Shown: positions 31,958-43,097 of the stretch, one piece after another
Layout of the letters: every line of letters starts with the position of its first letter
Numbering within the stretch: the stretch's first letter is position 1
Assembly: GCA_038025085.1 (NCBI GenBank)
Contig: CM076149.1
Span: 29,797,001-29,861,000, forward strand
DNA length: 64,000 nt
Origin: Tetragonia tetragonoides
Taxonomy: Eukaryota > Streptophyta > Magnoliopsida > Caryophyllales > Aizoaceae
Direction: 5' to 3'
Position numbers and translations under genes: made by a program
The notes under the pieces: model-generated
The model's input: only the letters and a program-made list of their open reading frames with translations
The model's database searches: none
What the model was told of the DNA's origin: nothing

Positions 31958-33439
31958 TTCCATTGCTACTTCTGTGATGTATACAACTTTGTAAGGCATC
32001 CCTAATTCATATTTAAAATGCAACTTACGGTTTGCTGGAAAATTTGGCAAACAATTTAGCAGGTACTTGTTTGTGCACATAACATATACGGAGCAGTAAA
32101 TTTGTTATCCCAAGGTTGTTTACAAGTTACAACCACTTCAGCGAAGACGTCGAAAAGAGGGCAGCCATTTATAAGAGCCAAGCTTGTGAGGATTGGGGGA
32201 TCTTTCAAATTGCCGATCATGGCGTCGATGCGATCTTTCCAATATGACTCGTGTTGCTCGGGAGTTTTTGCGCTGTCGCCGGAGGAGAAGCTGCGGTTTG
32301 ACATGTCTGGTGGCATTAAGGGTGGGTTCATTATCCCAAGTCATCTTAAGGTCATTTTCAGTTCTGTACTTCAACCAAGTTGGTTCTATTTTGCTAGTAT
32401 TGTTAAAGCATTCAATTATTAGTAGTCCTACCTACCGCCTTGGTAGTATCAATCAGTAGTAGAAAAATTCTAGTATCAGGTAGTAATTCATTGTGGTAAA
32501 AAGCGTAAAGTTATTGTCTAAAGGCGGAAAAACATCTATACTGTGCCTTTAATTTGGACAAGTGTGCGGTGGATTATAATTTCTTTCAAGAATTGGTTCA
32601 ACTCTATACTTTTGTTTCATACATCTTAATCATTATTACTAGATGTACAATTGCATCAGGGGATCTTGATAGTTTGATTTTGGTTATGATTAACTTATTG
32701 ACGATACTAATGCAGGGAGAGGCAATACGAGACTGGAGAGAGATGATGATCTACTTGTTAAACCTATTGAAGAATAGGGACTACTCAAAGTGGCCTTACA
32801 AGCCCGAAGGGTGGAGGATAGTGACAGAGGAGTACAGCGAGAAGCTGATCGGCCTGGCCTGCAAGCTTCTTGGGGTACTGCCCGAGGCATGGGCCTGGAC
32901 TCTGAGGCCCTAACCAAGGCCTGCATTGACACGGACCAGAAGTTGGTGATCAACTACTACCCCAAATGCCCCCTGCGCCCTGCCTCTCGCACTTGGGCTC
33001 AAGTGCCATGCGGACCCAGGCACCATCACCCTCCTCCTCCAGGACCAGGTTGGTGGGCTCCTAGCCACTCGTGATGGTGGCAAAACTTGGATCACTGTCC
33101 AGCCCATTCAAGGTGCCTTTGTTGTCAACCTTGGCTATCATTTCCATGTGAGTCTCTTTACCATCTTTAAGAATGGTACTTATTTGTTGAATTCAGCTAT
33201 TTATTTTTATGTCCATTTTCCATAATTGCAGTTCCTTAAATAGATAAGCTAATTAATAACTATCATTCCTTTATTAAGTTCTTGGTGAAAAACCTACATA
33301 AAAGAAGGCTAAAGTGCCTTAGACAGTTCGGGTATTTGAGTATTTGACCCCTACAGCATCATCCATAAGGTGGTTCATACAACAGGGGGTGGGGGTTGCA
33401 AAAATCCTTAGAGTTTGGTTTTCCATCCTCTCCGCAAGC

Positions 33440-33840
33440 GCTTCCTTGAAATTAGCTACTCTGCTAGTTTCTCACAGTTGGTGATCAAGCTTGCCTTGAT
33501 GAATACCTGAGATCAAAACCCTGCAATCGGAGACTACCTTAAAAAAGGATTGTAGCAACTCTAGACGTGCCCTTAATGGCATTCATAGCAAAAAGTGAGT
33601 CAGAGCTGATCATGATATGGCTCATTCCAGAGTCACAAACAAAAGAAAGACCAGACCTAATAGCAAGTAACTCTCCTTAAAGAACTGATGAAACATTTGA
33701 ACTCAGCTTGAACCCCAAGCTCCAGTTACCATCTGCTTTTCTGAACACTCCTCCAGTTCCAGCCTTACCTAGAGCCACAGTTTCATCACAATTCAATAGT
33801 TCCAGTCTGGAGGCTGGGGGCGGCCAGCCGACAAAACAGT
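33440..33840 (-). pseudogene. LINE RNase H fragment in F3H intron 2
   Basis: Minus-strand frame with LNCDETVALGKAGTGGVFR, then GELLAIRSGLSFV and MISSDSLFAMNAI matches the plant LINE/RNase H domain. The usual first Asp-Gly is changed (NCDET) and stops occur (e.g. VL*GELL). It lies in intron 2 of the F3H pseudogene, opposite in orientation to the LINE at 34.4 kb. Confidence 0.75.
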
Positions 33841-34358
33841 CTATACATTGCTATTGCATATTGGTCATGGATTGGTGAAGAACAGGAAATAGTCCGACTA
33901 ATACCTACTAACATACAGCTGAAACTTTTGTGAAACTTCCAATTGTTTTGTAACTTCAATGTACTTTTCTGAGGAGACAGGCTACTGAGTACTGTTACTT
34001 GCTTACGATAATGACCTGGTTTGAGTACAAAAGTTTCTAGTAGGGGTTTAACTTAAAATCACAAATCAGCTGGCGATTCTCGGAGGTAGACTATTCCTTG
34101 ATTGCTCACCATGTATTGTCTGGTTGATGTGGAAATTTGTCTACTTGTGAGTTATAATGTAGTTGAAGGGCAGTTGATAGTCCTTACTGTTGACACTGGA
34201 ATTTCTCCACAATACTTGTTTCCATGATTTATTCCTGACTTATTCATGTCTTTTTAGTCCCATTATAGCTACAGCTGGTGAATCACTAGTACTATGTTAT
34301 TGAATTGGAGTCGGTTTAGTGAGGGGAAATGAGTGACCACAGCTGTAGCAATGTGGGA

Positions 34359-35278
34359 GGAAGGAATGGCATACGATTTTAGAATTGAGAATAAAAGATT
34401 TCATTGTATTCGTGCTCAGTTTGGTGGAGTATCATCATGATAAGGAGTTCACAGTACGATTGATGAGGGATGAACTCCTGTGGTGGGCACGAGAAGCCAT
34501 GTCGTTCTGGAGAGGAGAACGCACTAGGGGATGGGTGTCCACTTTGCTGGGGAATAGATATGTATTGCTTCTGGGATTAGGTGTCAATGGGTTTGGTCGT
34601 TACCTTCCTCTAGAAAAACCACCGTGGACAAGGAGGGCTGTTTCGATCAGAGTCCCACAGGGGACAAAGGGGTGTGGTTGGAGTACTCTGGTTGAGGCGA
34701 TGCAGTGCATTTCCCACGTCGTCTATTTGTGGGTAGTAGACTAGTAGTAGCCTTGTTCCTCTGTGTCCGAATTGCTCCAGAGAAGGCGAGCGGGGTTAGC
34801 TATTTCACTGGATATGTGTGTTCTGTGACGTGCTAGTAGTGATTCATGTTCACATTTTCTTCACTGTGACATGACACGTTTGTTGTGGAGTAGGCTGTTT
34901 GGTTTCTTGGGGGAACAATGGGTGTTTACTACCACTGCGTTGGAAATGTTGCAGGTTCGCTTTTGGGTTTTGGGAGAGATAAGGTGATGAAGTTGCTGTG
35001 GATTAATGCTGTTTTTGCAATCTTCTGGGTTTTGTGGCTGGAGAGGAACGCCAGAATCTTCTCTAGACGCTCCCTAACACCTAATTCTGTATGGGATAGG
35101 GTGACTTGTTTAGCTTCTCTGTGGGCCAAGGCGGGAGGGGTTTTAGTAGTTATTCGATTACAGATATCCAACGCAATGGCATTAATTTGATGTAAATTCT
35201 GTGGGAGGACACCTTGTCCTCCATTGCTGTTTTAGCAATCTCTTTAATAAAACTTTTTTCTTATCTAAAAAAAAAAAA
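34359..35278 (+). mobile_element. LINE copy with large internal deletion in F3H intron 2
   Basis: The 3' part (34800-35190) encodes the end of a LINE ORF2: SCSHFLHCD-like zf-RVT sequence, then ILWLERNARIF-type sequence (seen as FWVLWLERNARIF). It ends TAATAAAACTTTTTTCTTATC plus a 14-base A-run, the same tail type as the LINE at 16.8-19.8 kb. The 5' part (34385-34744) is a Trp/Arg/Gly-rich frame (WSTLVEAM region) that looks like the start region of plant LINEs; the reverse transcriptase is absent. AGCAATGTGGG (34347-34357) and AGCAATGGTGGG (35279-35290) may be a diverged target duplication. Confidence 0.75.
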
Positions 35279-35959
35279 AAGCAATGGTGGGTTTAACTTA
35301 CAGTTGCAATCTTCACCCATTTGCATGCAATCTTCTCCAATAGTAATAATCACTTGTCATGTTTCTTGACTAATCTTAGTTACTTACACTTCTGCCAATA
35401 AATCAATTCTTCCTCCTACTTAACCTTTGAAATCTGGAGTTTTCACCCCGACCTTTTCCCTCTAGATTAAAATCCCAATTTATTGAAATCATTTTGCTTC
35501 ATTACAGAAGTTAGAATCTAGCCTAGAGTTAAGAGCTTTTTGGTTCTATGTGCAGTTCATGGGTGTGAAAATAGTGACACTGACAGGTTACTAGTTTAAG
35601 ATGCTCAAGAAACATGAAATTAAAGTCTGTATGATCTTATTTCAATTTTCATTTTTCTTTTGGTTTTTGCAGGTGAAGTATTTGAGCAACGTAAGGTACA
35701 AGAATGCAGACCACCAAGCAGTGGTGAACTCAAACTTCAGCAGGTTATAAATAGCAACGTTCCAGAGCCCGGCCCCAGAGACAATAATGGAAGCCAATCA
35801 TACACGAACCCATCAACCTTTGCGGAGATGTGCAGGAGGAAGATGAGCAAGGACCTTGAGCTTGCCCGCCTTGAGAAGCTCGCCAAGGAGCAGCAGCAGA
35901 TGCAGGAGCTGGAAAAGACCAAGTTAGAGTCCAAACCCATTGAAGAGGTCCTTGCTTAG

Positions 35960-36870
35960 TCTACTTTAATCAATTCTTTAATTGTCGTTCAAAAACTGAT
36001 GATTATGTACCAACTTTTGTGTCTAACATTTCGTGATCTAGATATGATAATTTGATAAATTGTGTACCCTGAACTTGGTTGGTTTAGTGTGCAAGAAAGG
36101 ATCCCGAATTCTGATATTCATCACTATGCTCTTGTTTTGCGTTTGTGGGCTTGGCTTGGCAGCCCATGGAGATTGAGGGGGATTGGGTCATATCATATAC
36201 ATCGGATATACTGTACACTGTACTTATTGGCAATTGCAAATAAGTTCCAACTAACCTGAACTGACCCAAACCCTTTTTTTTTTTGTTGAAGGCCAAGTGC
36301 AAGACTGCAACTCTGCAAGTAGACTGGCAAACGAGTAGATCATGTCGGGTTCGTGTTCTGGTTGGGTCACATCAGGTCAGGTCAACAGCATCCCAATTAG
36401 TATGGGTCGTGTTCGGATCAGTCACCTAGTGACCTAGGTGTTTTCTCGCAAATTTCGACGGGTCGGATGCATGTCAAGCTTTTTTACTTGGGTTGGGGTT
36501 TTAGTAGTTTGAATTCGAGTTGGGTTAGATTTTGCCGCTCTATTCACAAGTGATGCAAACGCGAAATTGATACTCCAATTATCAAGCACTTGTGGAATAT
36601 TTTTGGTGGGTGAAACAAAAGCCTCTCATGAAAACTTCCATTGATGAAGATAGCTGTAACATGAGCTTGCGATTGTGCAAGTCTAGGTCTTTCATTTATC
36701 CCAAAGCCAGTTGAATTGGTTAAACAATAAAACATTTAGCACTTGGTCACTTTTTTATTTTATTTTATTATATTCTTTTATTTTATTTTTTGAGGGCACA
36801 CTTGCTCACTTGATGTCTAATGACACGAGTGCAAGTGACTGATTTGGCTTTTTGTTTGACTAAATATTTC
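35960..36870. other. Stretch downstream of F3H without a gene
   Basis: Contains degenerate GGGTC/GGTCAGGTC repeats at 36330-36540 and a TTTTATTTTA microsatellite at 36750-36795. No gene is seen. Confidence 0.45.
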
Positions 36871-36948
36871 TCCGATCATTAATTAACATGACTACATGAG
36901 TCATGAACTCATGATTATGATCATGAATCCTGTTAATTAATGATCGGA
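36871..36948. repeat. Perfect 18-bp inverted repeat with palindromic loop
   Basis: TCCGATCATTAATTAACA at 36871-36888 is exactly complementary to 36931-36948. The 42-base loop contains a second palindromic part (CATGAGTCATGAACTCATG). It may be a hairpin-forming remnant of a small inverted-repeat transposon, or a cruciform. Confidence 0.85.
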
Positions 36949-37194
36949 TTCCTCAATGAAAAGGTCCAATATCTTTAGCAAGATTGCTGCCAAAAAAAAC
37001 TCCTCCACAGAATTGTTTATGAAAACAGCAAGATGAATGCCATGCGAATAGCATCATCAAATCAAATAATGAAAAAATTAAGCCAGTGGACAATTAAACA
37101 ACTATACCGCCGGTAAGAAAGACTTATTATAATAACATTAGTACTAACTCGAAGAAATCAGCATGTCTTGTGTGAACTTAGTCCACCTTGGACT

Positions 37195-37455
37195 AAGTAA
37201 TTTTGAAGGGTGGCTCCAGGTGAAATAGGGGGGTGGCTCTAGGTGAATTAATTTGGAGTAATTTTGAAAGGTGGCTCCAGATGAAGTAAGGGATGGCTCT
37301 AGGTAAAGTACGGGTGGCCCAAGGTAAAGTAGGGGGTGGCTCCAGGTAAAGTAAGGGTTGATGTCAAGTATAAATTTGAGGGGTGACTCTAGGTGAAGTA
37401 TGGGTGACTCTACTTTTATAGGGAGATGACTCCAGATAAAATAGGATGACTCCAA
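37195..37455 (+). repeat. GGTGGCTC(C/T)AGGTGAAGTA tandem array
   Basis: About ten copies of (GG)GGTGGCTC(C/T)AGGT(G/A)AA(A/G)TA at 20-25-base spacing. The core GGGTGGCTC is the same as in the arrays at 21.4, 23.5, 24.8 and 27.5 kb, here in plus orientation with a different linker. Confidence 0.88.
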
Positions 37456-37675
37456 ATATTAGTCCACTATGAACTAAGTCCACAGAAATTTTTGTGAATT
37501 CAACTACCCAATAACCGTTGAGTCCGTACCATATATAGTACCCGTCCTGCAACCATAAATAAATGTTAAAGTGGTAGTATCTGAGACTGGTGAGTGGTGA
37601 GCTTGTTGCTAACCTCCTTTTTTTTACTTTCTTTTTTTTTTGAACAAAATCAAACATGATCAATTATTATTTTAG

Positions 37676-38398
37676 GGGATTGCTTAATATAAATTACAAA
37701 TTACTTAATATAAACTTTTTTTCCAAAATACTCTTATCATTTTCCTCCCCTTTCCTTCCCCCCTTCCCTTCTCTTTATCAATTTTTCCATTCATGGTCAA
37801 CAGAACAAGGCTTGCTGGTGGCTGTTGGGTTCGCCGGAGAAGATGGGTCGTGGGGCGTTCGCCGGAGGCCTGGGTTGTGGGGCGTTCGCCGGAGGGTTGG
37901 TCGTAGGGCGTTCGCCGGAGGGCTGGGTCGGGGGGTCGAGGAAGGGGTCGCGGGGTGGAGGCTGGGGTCGTGGGGTGGGGGCGGGTGGTCAGGTAAAGGG
38001 GAGGTGGCAGGGACGGTGAGGGACCCACCCCTACCACCGCCCTGCCGGAACCGCCCCCTCTCAGCCCAACAACAAACTCAAAACCCAAACACACACACTC
38101 TCTCTCTCCACCATAAAACCCTAACCTACCATCCCACAAAAACCCCCAAAAAAAATTAATTTGTAAGAAAACTAATCTACATTATAATAATTACCTCAAT
38201 ATTACCAATAATTTCTTCAAAAATATTGTCTTTATTGAAAAAATCATCCATATTGATTGACTATAAAAAATGATGAGAGAGGGAGGAGAAAAGGAAGAAG
38301 AAGGGGAGACTCCTTTACAAATAAAAAGGGTAGTTTGGGAAATTTTGTGTAAGAAAGATTTACGTTAAGCAATTTGCAATTTACGTTAAGCAACTTCG
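37676..38398. mobile_element. Short MULE-like element with GC-rich minisatellite
   Basis: The left end (GATTGCTTAATATAAATTAC) and right end on the minus strand (AGTTGCTTAACGTAAATTGC) are inverted repeats of about 60 bases, each with a doubled TTACTTAA/TTGCTTAA phrase. TTATTTTAG (37667-37675) and TTATTTTAA (38399-38407) flank it as a nine-base duplication with one mismatch. The centre holds the GC-rich repeat described separately. No transposase. Confidence 0.75.
37835..37950 (+). repeat. ~27-bp GGGCGTTCGCCGGAGG minisatellite
   Basis: Three consecutive copies of GGGCGTTCGCCGGAGG with a short GGGT(C/T)G spacer, preceded by a partial copy (GGTTCGCCGGAGAAG), in the middle of the short MULE-like element. 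It reads as Gly/Arg/Ala-rich frames on both strands, which I do not treat as genes. Confidence 0.8.
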
Positions 38399-38435
38399 TT
38401 ATTTTAAGGTGATGTTGAAATAGGACTATATTATC

Positions 38436-39581
38436 CCCCAATTGACCAAATTGGTATATTTAATGATATCATTTGGACAATCTGGTATATTAAAAATACA
38501 TTGTGTCATTAAGGTATATTAAAAACCACTTAAATGCAGATTCACCTACAAAACCGAAATCTAAGAGAATCTTAAAAAACAACCCGATTTTTTGCGGTTT
38601 TCAATTATTTTCGTCCATTTATTTATTTTTGGGCTATTTTCGTCTATTTTCCTTTTATTCTCACGTTGACTTCAATCCCCCAACTACTTTCCATGGCTTC
38701 CAACACCCACTAAATTATGAACCCCATTTTTAACCACTAAATTTCTAGGCATAAGAAGCACTTGCATTTGAATTGCTCCTTTGACTATAGAACAACTCAA
38801 TTTTGCCCACTTGCAAATGATAACAGTGAGGCTAGGTTGCCCATACTTTTTTAATCAACACAATCAAATGATCGAAGAAGGATGTTGCTGAGTATGAGAG
38901 AATGTATTGGGGAATTTACAAGCAAAAAAAGAACCTCTATTTAGGTTCAAGCTGCTTAAGGATTCAAAGCAGCTTTTTCTTTGGCTCTGTTTTCTATTTG
39001 ATTCTCTATTTTGTTATTGAGGTTGTTTGAACGATTCAAATGAATTTATGAGGAAGCTCTAAACTGAAATAACATCCCTCGAGCTTGAAGCTTTATCCTC
39101 TTCGCAAGATCAAGTGAAGGAACATACAAACTTCAGCTAAACTAACTCCAAATTGCAGCTTTTACCCAGAATTTCGTATCGTCACAAAACACCTAAAACT
39201 TAGGGTTTGTATTTTTTGAGCTCTTAAAATACTTTAACTTTAGTTCATCTTGCTTCAATGGAGTAACAGGTGAAAAAGAAAATGAACTAATTAAATCCGG
39301 TGAGAGGATGAAAGGAGAAGAAGATCGATTTTAGTGGGGGAATCAAAGTCAACAAGGGGAAAGATAAAAACAGAAGAGAATACCATAAAAAAAAAAGGAC
39401 CAAAATAATTAAAAAGGCAAAAAAAAAATACCGGGTTTATAATAAGATTCCCTTAAATTCCGGTTTTGTAGGTGAATTTGCACTTAAGTGTTTTTTAATA
39501 TACCTTAGTGACGCGTTGTATGTTTAATATACCTGATTGTCCAAATGGTGTCATTAAATATACCAATTTGGTCAATTGGGG
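38436..39581. mobile_element. MULE-like element, 10-bp exact target duplication
   Basis: Ends CCCCAATTGACCAAATTGGT (left) and the inverse at the right; inverted homology covers about 150 bases, down to TTCACCTACAAAACCG. The exact decamer CTATATTATC flanks it at 38426-38435 and 39582-39591. The interior (38.6-39.45 kb) has no recognised coding sequence. Confidence 0.85.
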
Positions 39582-39591
39582 CTATATTATC

Positions 39592-39780
39592 AGGGCCCAT
39601 GTAGAAGTAGAACAAAGGGTGTCAAGTGGTTACATTAGAAAATGTTAAATTTAATTATACAAATCCCTTATTAGTGCTATGTTGATGGGGTCATTGTTTA
39701 AGTTAGTTGTTTAGTTAGCCTAATATGTTTACGGTTGAGCACGAAATTGCGAACATGATGTAGAGCGTAAATTTTTATAT
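39592..39780. other. Short gap between transposons
   Basis: No feature recognised. Confidence 0.5.
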
Positions 39781-39874
39781 ACTCCCACCTCCACTGAGCT
39801 GCGTGGAGTTGGGAGGGGCAGGTGAGGTCCACGGGCAGGAAAGAGAGATAATAGGCAGGAGAGAGAGAATGGGA

Positions 39875-39911
<37 letters not shown>

Positions 39912-39946
39912 GGAAAGGATCTATGTAGCTAGGTGGAGATGGGAGT
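39781..39946. mobile_element. Small MITE-like element with GA microsatellite
   Basis: Imperfect terminal inverted repeats: ACTCCCACCTCCACTGAGCT on the left, ACTCCCATCTCCACCTAGCT on the minus strand of the right. The flanks are AT-rich (TATAT and ATA), too short to prove a duplication. A (GA)n run of about 35 bases lies inside at 39876-39909. Confidence 0.65.
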
Positions 39947-41510
39947 ATAACTCACCTACTGATAAACAAATGATATAAAATTTTGTCAAAGTAAAACAGG
40001 TTAAATTCTTTTCAGTAAGGAAGTGGGTCAAACGAGGCGGAAGAAGCCAATGGTTTCTTTTGTGAAAGCGACTTTCTTTACAGGGTTAGACCTATTCGTG
40101 AAATACTAGCAAGATAAAAAGATTACTATGGAAGGGATAATTTGACTGCAATTGAAGTAGTTAGAGTGAAATGATATATCTCATGAAAATAGAGAACATC
40201 ATTATAGACTATAGGAAGTAGGAAGAACCTAAAGATACATATTAAAGTCTAAAAACCTTAGCCTCATTTTCTCTATCTAAAAACCCTAATCTCTATCACA
40301 AAAGCATGTTTTAGGCCGACAATGGTTGGTTTTTTACCATTCTCGGCATGCAATCATTATTTTTATTGTCTTTCTCCGTTGTTTGCTTTAATTTTAGTAG
40401 TACTTAGCTTTTGATGATTTTGTTTAGTTTTAATAAGTTTGTCTCTCCGTTTGTGGGAGTAGTTCTATCCTTTTCATGGGATCTTTAGTCTCTTCTATTG
40501 TAACAGTTTTATGGTTTTGCGGGAATGAAGATTCGGAATGTTGTACATCTTTCTACTTTAACGAAGCTATACCAACCGTCGAGATCTCTGTCAGAAGAGA
40601 TGTGTAACACCCTGAAATTTCCGACCAATTTTTTTTTTTTTTTTATAAATATATGTAGCGGAAAATAACCGGAAATCCCAAGGTGCTATGCCTCATCTAA
40701 AACATTAAGTACAAGGCCCAACCAAAGCTATAAATAAATAATACCAACATTAATAACGTAATAATTAATGTTCAACTTAAACTAAAATAAACTCCAACTT
40801 AAAACATAATAGATAATAACGATAGTAACTCCCAAATCTTAATCCAACTTAAAACAACTTAAATAATGTTCAAGACGAAATCTATCAATTCTTCCATCTA
40901 GCGTCCTCACTCCAATGCTTATTCATCAAACCCACTTGTAAAATATATAAGAAGAGAAACAAGGGAAAACAAAGAAGAAAAACAGCAAAAGCTGGTAACT
41001 CTACTCTACCCTGTAAAATTCATTTGCAAACCCTTACCTGGATTTTCCAAAACATTTTGTTTAAATTCATTTCATACGCACATAACACCAAACCAAGCAC
41101 AAGCTCACCAATCATATATTTATTTATTAATCTTTAAGCCATCTTGTTTAGAGGGAAGAACAACAAGACAAAATTCCACCAATGGAGAAGGGATTTCAAC
41201 CTTGCCATACCATAAATATATCCACCTACTGATCAACAAAAGTCTAAGTGTGCACACCCCCTTCTAGAACTTCACGACTTAAAAGGACGACATTAGAGTA
41301 CCACTAATATGTCTGTACTCAGTCCAATTTGGACAACTAATATAACCAAACTCATGGAATCAATGCCCTAAGAGTCAAAATACGTACAGAACTTACATAA
41401 ATCGCAGTCCCACAAGATATACAAGTATCCACCATATCTATGTCTAACCTTTAGGGGATCCTACCTAAAGGTCTCTTAACCCTCAACATATATTTAATAT
41501 ATCGTGATTA

Positions 41511-42086
41511 GGGATGACAGTGGGGCGGGTACAGGTGGGTACCGCACCGCATCCGCTCCAGTTGGGGCGGGGTGGGGCGGGGATGGTTTTGATAAAGCAA
41601 AACTGCCACGGGGATGGGGCGGAGGTGGTTTGCCTTCTTCCCCCAGTGGTTTCCCGGCGGAGCCCCGCCCCACCTTGTACCCACTTACCCGCGCTGCCTC
41701 ATACCCATCTGCAAGCCTCATACCCACATAAAAATAAAAAAAATGTAAATATAAATATATAAAACCTTATTTTATCAAATATTTAAAATTTTCTACTACT
41801 ATTGCTTATCAAAAAGCTCAAATTTTTCCTTGCAAATTATCTTATGATGAATTTGAGGTAGATCCAGACGTGGGCTTCGTTTGTTTTCGGGCGGGTATAA
41901 AGCGGATATGAATACCCTCCCGATAAATGGAGCGGAGGTGGATACCCGCTGGGTAAGTGGGCCGAAGGTGGATTTGGGACCTCCAACCCGTGATGGGGAT
42001 GGGGCGGGTGGCGGAATCAAAATACTTAGGTGGGTATGGGGATGGATCTACCTATATCCACTACCGCCCCGCCCCATTGCCATCCC
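41511..42086. mobile_element. GC-rich inverted-repeat element within the solo LTR
   Basis: Left end GGGATGACAGTGGGGCGGG; right end on the minus strand GGGATGGCAATGGGGCGGGG. GGGGCGGGT(A) phrases recur near both ends with an AT-rich centre. A target duplication is not evident. The pattern is common for plant hAT-like non-autonomous elements. Open frames here are by-products of GC richness. Confidence 0.65.
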
Positions 42087-43097
42087 ATACCAACAACAAT
42101 AATTCACACGAGTTATATCACAAAAGTTCAACAATAATCCACTTCCGATGTACTCATATTCCACATGAACCAATCACAAAGTTCTATCCATTACTCACTA
42201 TAAAAATCCAATATTCATATCAATTTATCGATAATAAGCCAATATTCCAACACTCAACCAAATCATGTTTCTCATAAACTTATTTCACATAATTAATCCA
42301 TCATACATAATTTTTCCATATAATTAATCCACCATAAATTAAATCATCATAAAACCATCTTAAATAATAAATCCATGAACATACAAATCAAATTTAATAC
42401 AGTCCATCCAAGCATAGTAAATTATATCACTTAGCACATACTCGAACTTTACATGGGGTTGAGTAAAATTGTAGACATAGAATTACCTTAATTCCAACGC
42501 TCCAAAAGACAACTCAAATATGAAATCAGCACATGCAATCTGAATCAAACGCACAAATGGACCATCAAACGAAGTCCATATCATCTAAAAATTGGCCTAC
42601 ATGCTGAGGACATACTAAGGTTCATTTACAGCGAAAGGTTTGTACAAATCATATGTAGGTTTTGAGATATGGTAGAACAAAGTAGGAGGACCTGAATCTC
42701 GCACCAGCACTGCGCTGCCTCAAGAGAAAACTAATTTGGGGTATCAAACGATCTCTTAAAACAATGAAACTTAGCAATCTGGTTCTAGACCTGGGGTTCT
42801 AAAATATATCCAAAATCAAGTACACACGATAAGTAAAACAGGAGAAACGGATTTTTCAATCCGACAATGTGTGCTGGACAGTTCTTAGGGTTTTTGTAAG
42901 ACTTGTAAGAGAGAAAATGTGAGTGAGCTTTATAGACTCACTAGGGCACGGATGAAGAGGAAAATAATCAGATTTAATGTTGTCAAGGGCTATTTATAGA
43001 GGTTAGAAAACCTTTACCTTGTTAGAATCCTAATCCGGCTAGAACAACTCAATTAAGAAAATTATCTCAAAGAAATTATTTTTTGGATAAATAGCTG

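Larger units (their letters stand above)
32140..35959 (+). pseudogene. F3H: Flavanone 3-hydroxylase (naringenin 3-dioxygenase) pseudogene
   Basis: F3H is a cytosolic Fe(II)/2-oxoglutarate dioxygenase that makes dihydroflavonols. Remnants of three exons keep the family exon layout. Exon 1, 32140-32350: starts mid-protein ([17 protein letters not shown]), lacks the N-terminus, has two frameshifts, and ends [18 protein letters not shown] before GT. Exon 2, 32716-33147: opens [11 protein letters not shown], shifts frame near 32880 and again after 32970, and holds the HxD iron motif (HADPGT). Exon 3, 35673-35959: [20 protein letters not shown] with the second iron His and the Arg of the RxS motif, then TAA, a deletion and a frameshift; the C-terminal tail ([20 protein letters not shown]) is open to TAG. 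The family tail sequence is strong evidence for F3H over other dioxygenases. The pseudogene begins only 180 bases after the PPR stop. Confidence 0.93.

Noticed and set aside
32690..33107. Minus-strand open frames opposite F3H exon 2
   Set aside because: Shadows of the F3H coding strand, which carries the family motifs.
34385..34744. Independent gene with a Trp/Arg/Gly-rich product
   Set aside because: It is bounded by the possible LINE duplication and followed by LINE 3' sequence, so it is more likely part of the LINE.
37656..38159. 167-codon and 144-codon frames on opposite strands
   Set aside because: Both come from the GGGCGTTCGCCGGAGG minisatellite and GC-rich flank inside a MULE.
41494..42277. 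Overlapping Gly/Pro-rich open frames on both strands
   Set aside because: They derive from the GC-rich ends of a non-autonomous transposon and have no domain or codon-pattern support.
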